Shown piece by piece: positions 58,536 through 60,235 of a DNA stretch of 60,235 nucleotides. The DNA comes from Embleya scabrispora DSM 41855 (GTDB lineage Bacteria > Actinomycetota > Actinomycetes > Streptomycetales > Streptomycetaceae), in contig NZ_KB889696.1 of assembly GCF_000372745.1 (NCBI RefSeq), forward strand, positions 1 through 60,235. The letters run 5' to 3'. Below the pieces are notes generated by a model. It made no database searches, had not been told where the DNA came from, and saw nothing but the letters and a program-made list of their open reading frames with translations. The first letter of the stretch is position 1, and each line of letters starts with the position of its first letter. A program made the translations under genes and the position numbers.

Positions 58536-58720
58536 CAGCCCCGCCCGACACCCCCTCGCCTTCCGTTGGCCGGAAACCCGATCCGCGCACGGAGTTTGGT
58601 CCGCCCGGACCCGGCAAGGCATGAGGGCGTCGAGCATGAGCGGAAACCCCCGATATACGGAGTACGTCCGCTGTTCCACCGAAAGGCACGATCCGAGACC
58701 CAACCCATCTGGGAGTTCCC

Positions 58721-59407
58721 GTGAACACGACAGCGACCGTCATCCTGATCGTGGTGATCGTCGTCGTCCTCGCCGCCGCGGCCTTCTTCGCGGGCCGTCC
58801 GATGATGCGGCGCAGGCACCTGCAGGCCCGATTCGGTCCCGAGTACGACCGGGCCGTCGAGCAATACGGCGACCGGCGCGAAGCCGAACGCAACCTGGTC
58901 GAGCGCGAGCGTCGACACAGCGAACTCACGCTCAAGCCGCTGGACTCGGCCGCGCGGGAGAAGTACGCAACCGAGTGGACCGCGGTCCAGGAGCGGTTCG
59001 TCGACGCTCCGGACGACGCGGTACAGGAAGCGGACGAGCTGATCACCCGGCTGATGCGCGAGCGGGGCTACCCCACCGGCGCACACGACAAGCGCATGGA
59101 ACTGCTGTCCGTCGAGCACGGACACACGCTGGAGCACTACCGCAAGGCGCACGAGATCGCCCGGCGCAGTGAGGCCGGCGAAGCCGAGACCGAGGACCTG
59201 CGCCAGGCGATGATCCACCACCGCGCCCTGTTCGACGATCTGCTCGGGCAGCCGTACCGGTCGCGACAGGGTGGCACCGCATCGACCTCGACCGACGCCA
59301 CCGATTCGCGCCCCATCACGCACGACGGGCACACCGATCAATGGCAGGCCGCGCCGGGCGAGGCGAACTCGTCCCGCGTGGACACCTCGAAGCCCGAACA
59401 GCGCTGA
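58721..59407 (+). CDS. Unknown membrane-anchored protein with EAD module
   Basis: 228 residues. An N-terminal membrane helix (residues 6-26, TVILIVVIVVVLAAAAFFAG) precedes a charged helical domain (RHLQARFGPEYDRAVEQYGD, ERFVDAPDDAVQEADELITR, RLMRERGYPTG) and a disordered tail. GTG 58721 follows GGGAG at 6 bases. The FVDxPxDxVxEAD block recurs in the following gene, so the two are related. Proteins with this domain are frequent in streptomycetes; function unknown to me. Confidence 0.85.
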   Translation: MNTTATVILIVVIVVVLAAAAFFAGRPMMRRRHLQARFGPEYDRAVEQYGDRREAERNLVERERRHSELTLKPLDSAAREKYATEWTAVQERFVDAPDDAVQEADELITRLMRERGYPTGAHDKRMELLSVEHGHTLEHYRKAHEIARRSEAGEAETEDLRQAMIHHRALFDDLLGQPYRSRQGGTASTSTDATDSRPITHDGHTDQWQAAPGEANSSRVDTSKPEQR

Positions 59408-59531
59408 TCTTCGGCTCGGCCGACACGTCGTCGGCCGAGCCGCCACCAAGGATTCACCCGCCGGGGCGCCCTCACCGGGACGTCTCGCACAGCGGCGCGA
59501 CATCCGTCGTTCCGGACGAGAGGACCACACG

Positions 59532-60167
59532 ATGCGCAAGCAGAATTTCCCGAGCGGGCCGGGCGCTTCCGGTCCCGGCCGGGACGACGCACCCATAGTC
59601 GAGCGCGACGAACGAGACCGCGCCGCTCGCCAGGCCAGGGTCACCGACGGCCCCGGTCCGAGCGTGGACAACCCGCCGGAGCCGCCCGCTCGTGCCATGC
59701 CGCACCAGCAGCACGACCAGGCGGAGCCCTACGGCACCACCGTGCACCCGACCCCCCGAACCGGTCGGGACGCACCGCCCGCGCCGACGAGCCCGCCGGC
59801 CGGGGCCGATCCGCGGGGCACGTCCGGCACCGGGCCCGTCAGGGACCGGACCCGGACGGACGATTCCACCGGCCGAAGCAACGGCACCCACGACAACGAC
59901 GACGCGGCCATGTTCGACCGGGCCGCCGCCGAGGAGCTCAACCACCGCTTCCGCGAGGCACTCGCCGGATTCGTGGACAGCCCCTCGGACTCCGTCTCGG
60001 AGGCGGACGACATCGCGGCCCAGGTGACCAAGCTGGTGACCGACTCGATTCAGACCCGACGTACCGAACTGGAGCAGACCAAGCGCACTGCCGGCGGGGA
60101 CACCGAGCAGTTGCGGCTCGCATTGCACAAGTACCGGACGTTCCTGCAGAGCATGCTCAAGCTCTGA
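59532..60167 (+). CDS. Unknown Pro-rich protein sharing the EAD module
   Basis: 211 residues. The first ~125 are Pro/Arg/Asp-rich and disordered; the rest is helical (AAEELNHRFREALAGFVDSP, SDSVSEADDIAAQVTKLVTD, LRLALHKYRTFLQSMLKL) and aligns with the helical domain of the previous protein. It has no membrane helix, so it is the cytosolic counterpart. ATG 59532 follows GAGAGGA at about 7 bases. It begins 124 bases after the neighbour and is probably co-transcribed. Confidence 0.8.
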   Translation: MRKQNFPSGPGASGPGRDDAPIVERDERDRAARQARVTDGPGPSVDNPPEPPARAMPHQQHDQAEPYGTTVHPTPRTGRDAPPAPTSPPAGADPRGTSGTGPVRDRTRTDDSTGRSNGTHDNDDAAMFDRAAAEELNHRFREALAGFVDSPSDSVSEADDIAAQVTKLVTDSIQTRRTELEQTKRTAGGDTEQLRLALHKYRTFLQSMLKL

Positions 60168-60235
60168 GCACGCGCGGCACGAGTCGAGGGCCATAGGCCG
60201 GGGCCGCGAGGCACGATCGGCAGGACGGGGCGGGG

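Larger units (their letters stand above)
58154..58720. other. Repeat-rich intergenic region
   Basis: 567 bases between terD and the next gene. It contains the terminator and the repeats listed above; the remaining frames are filler without a ribosome site. The final ~100 bases must hold the promoter of the 228-residue gene. Confidence 0.5.

Overview
This window looks like a piece of chromosome from a high-GC filamentous actinomycete of the Streptomyces, Embleya or Kitasatospora type. Codons end almost always in G or C. Starts are often GTG or TTG behind GGAGG-like ribosome sites. Neighbouring genes are frequently joined by 1-4 nt stop/start overlaps, and typical actinomycete families are present (SARP, XRE-DUF5753 with DUF397, MHYT, TerD, DUF4383, SepX). 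The species cannot be told from the sequence. I see no rRNA, CRISPR array, insertion sequence, prophage or replication origin.

Region 1 (1-20.3 kb) is core genome. It opens with the end of a protein O-mannosyltransferase, a TetR regulator, a tandem repeat, an SGNH hydrolase and tRNA-Ala(CGC). A long leftward cluster then reads, in transcription order, diguanylate cyclase, galU, glp/moeA, moaC, a MogA-like protein, a GNAT acetyltransferase and sepX/glpR. To its right lie 5-formyl-THF cyclo-ligase, a penicillin-acylase-like protein, a cation/proton antiporter, an MFS transporter, an FmdB/Ruc-like zinc protein, MTA phosphorylase, a SAF-domain protein and mscL. The set galU - moeA/glp - GNAT - sepX next to cyclo-ligase - FmdB - mscL matches, from memory, the mycobacterial Rv0985-Rv0996 neighbourhood, so it is an old actinobacterial arrangement linked to cell division.

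Region 2 (20-36 kb) is regulatory and mixed: a group 2-like sigma factor with a small overlapping gene, GNAT, cupin, tRNA-Arg(CCT), a secreted trypsin-like protease, a histidine kinase running into a Rieske lipoprotein gene, a cytochrome P450, DUF4383, an EmrB-type exporter with a divergent TetR gene and an operator array between them, another MFS gene, a P1-family (NylC/DmpA-like) self-processing hydrolase, an MHYT membrane sensor and a 40-residue-repeat TPR protein.

Region 3 (36-44 kb) is a lipid or sterol-like catabolic cluster: an AttH/DUF7064-like protein, a nitronate-monooxygenase-like flavoprotein, two thiolase-fold Ltp proteins, an OB-fold/zinc-ribbon partner, and a divergent acyl-CoA synthetase. 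A box reading AAGG(C/T)TCCTTGAC lies upstream of both the flavoprotein gene and the divergent ltp/acyl-CoA synthetase promoters, so one regulator may control the set.

Region 4 (44-60 kb) is accessory: an NAD(P)-binding reductase; an island of small genes (phosphotransferase, two unknown small proteins, XRE-DUF5753, DUF397) with lower third-position GC; a second MurG-like glycosyltransferase; a GlxA-type regulator beside a quinone-oxidoreductase-like gene; a SARP regulator divergent from a short UvrA-like drug-resistance-type ATPase; a bicupin dioxygenase; a relic of an MFS gene; a flavin reductase; terD; and two related membrane/cytosolic proteins of unknown function. Most convergent gene pairs are separated by strong hairpins.
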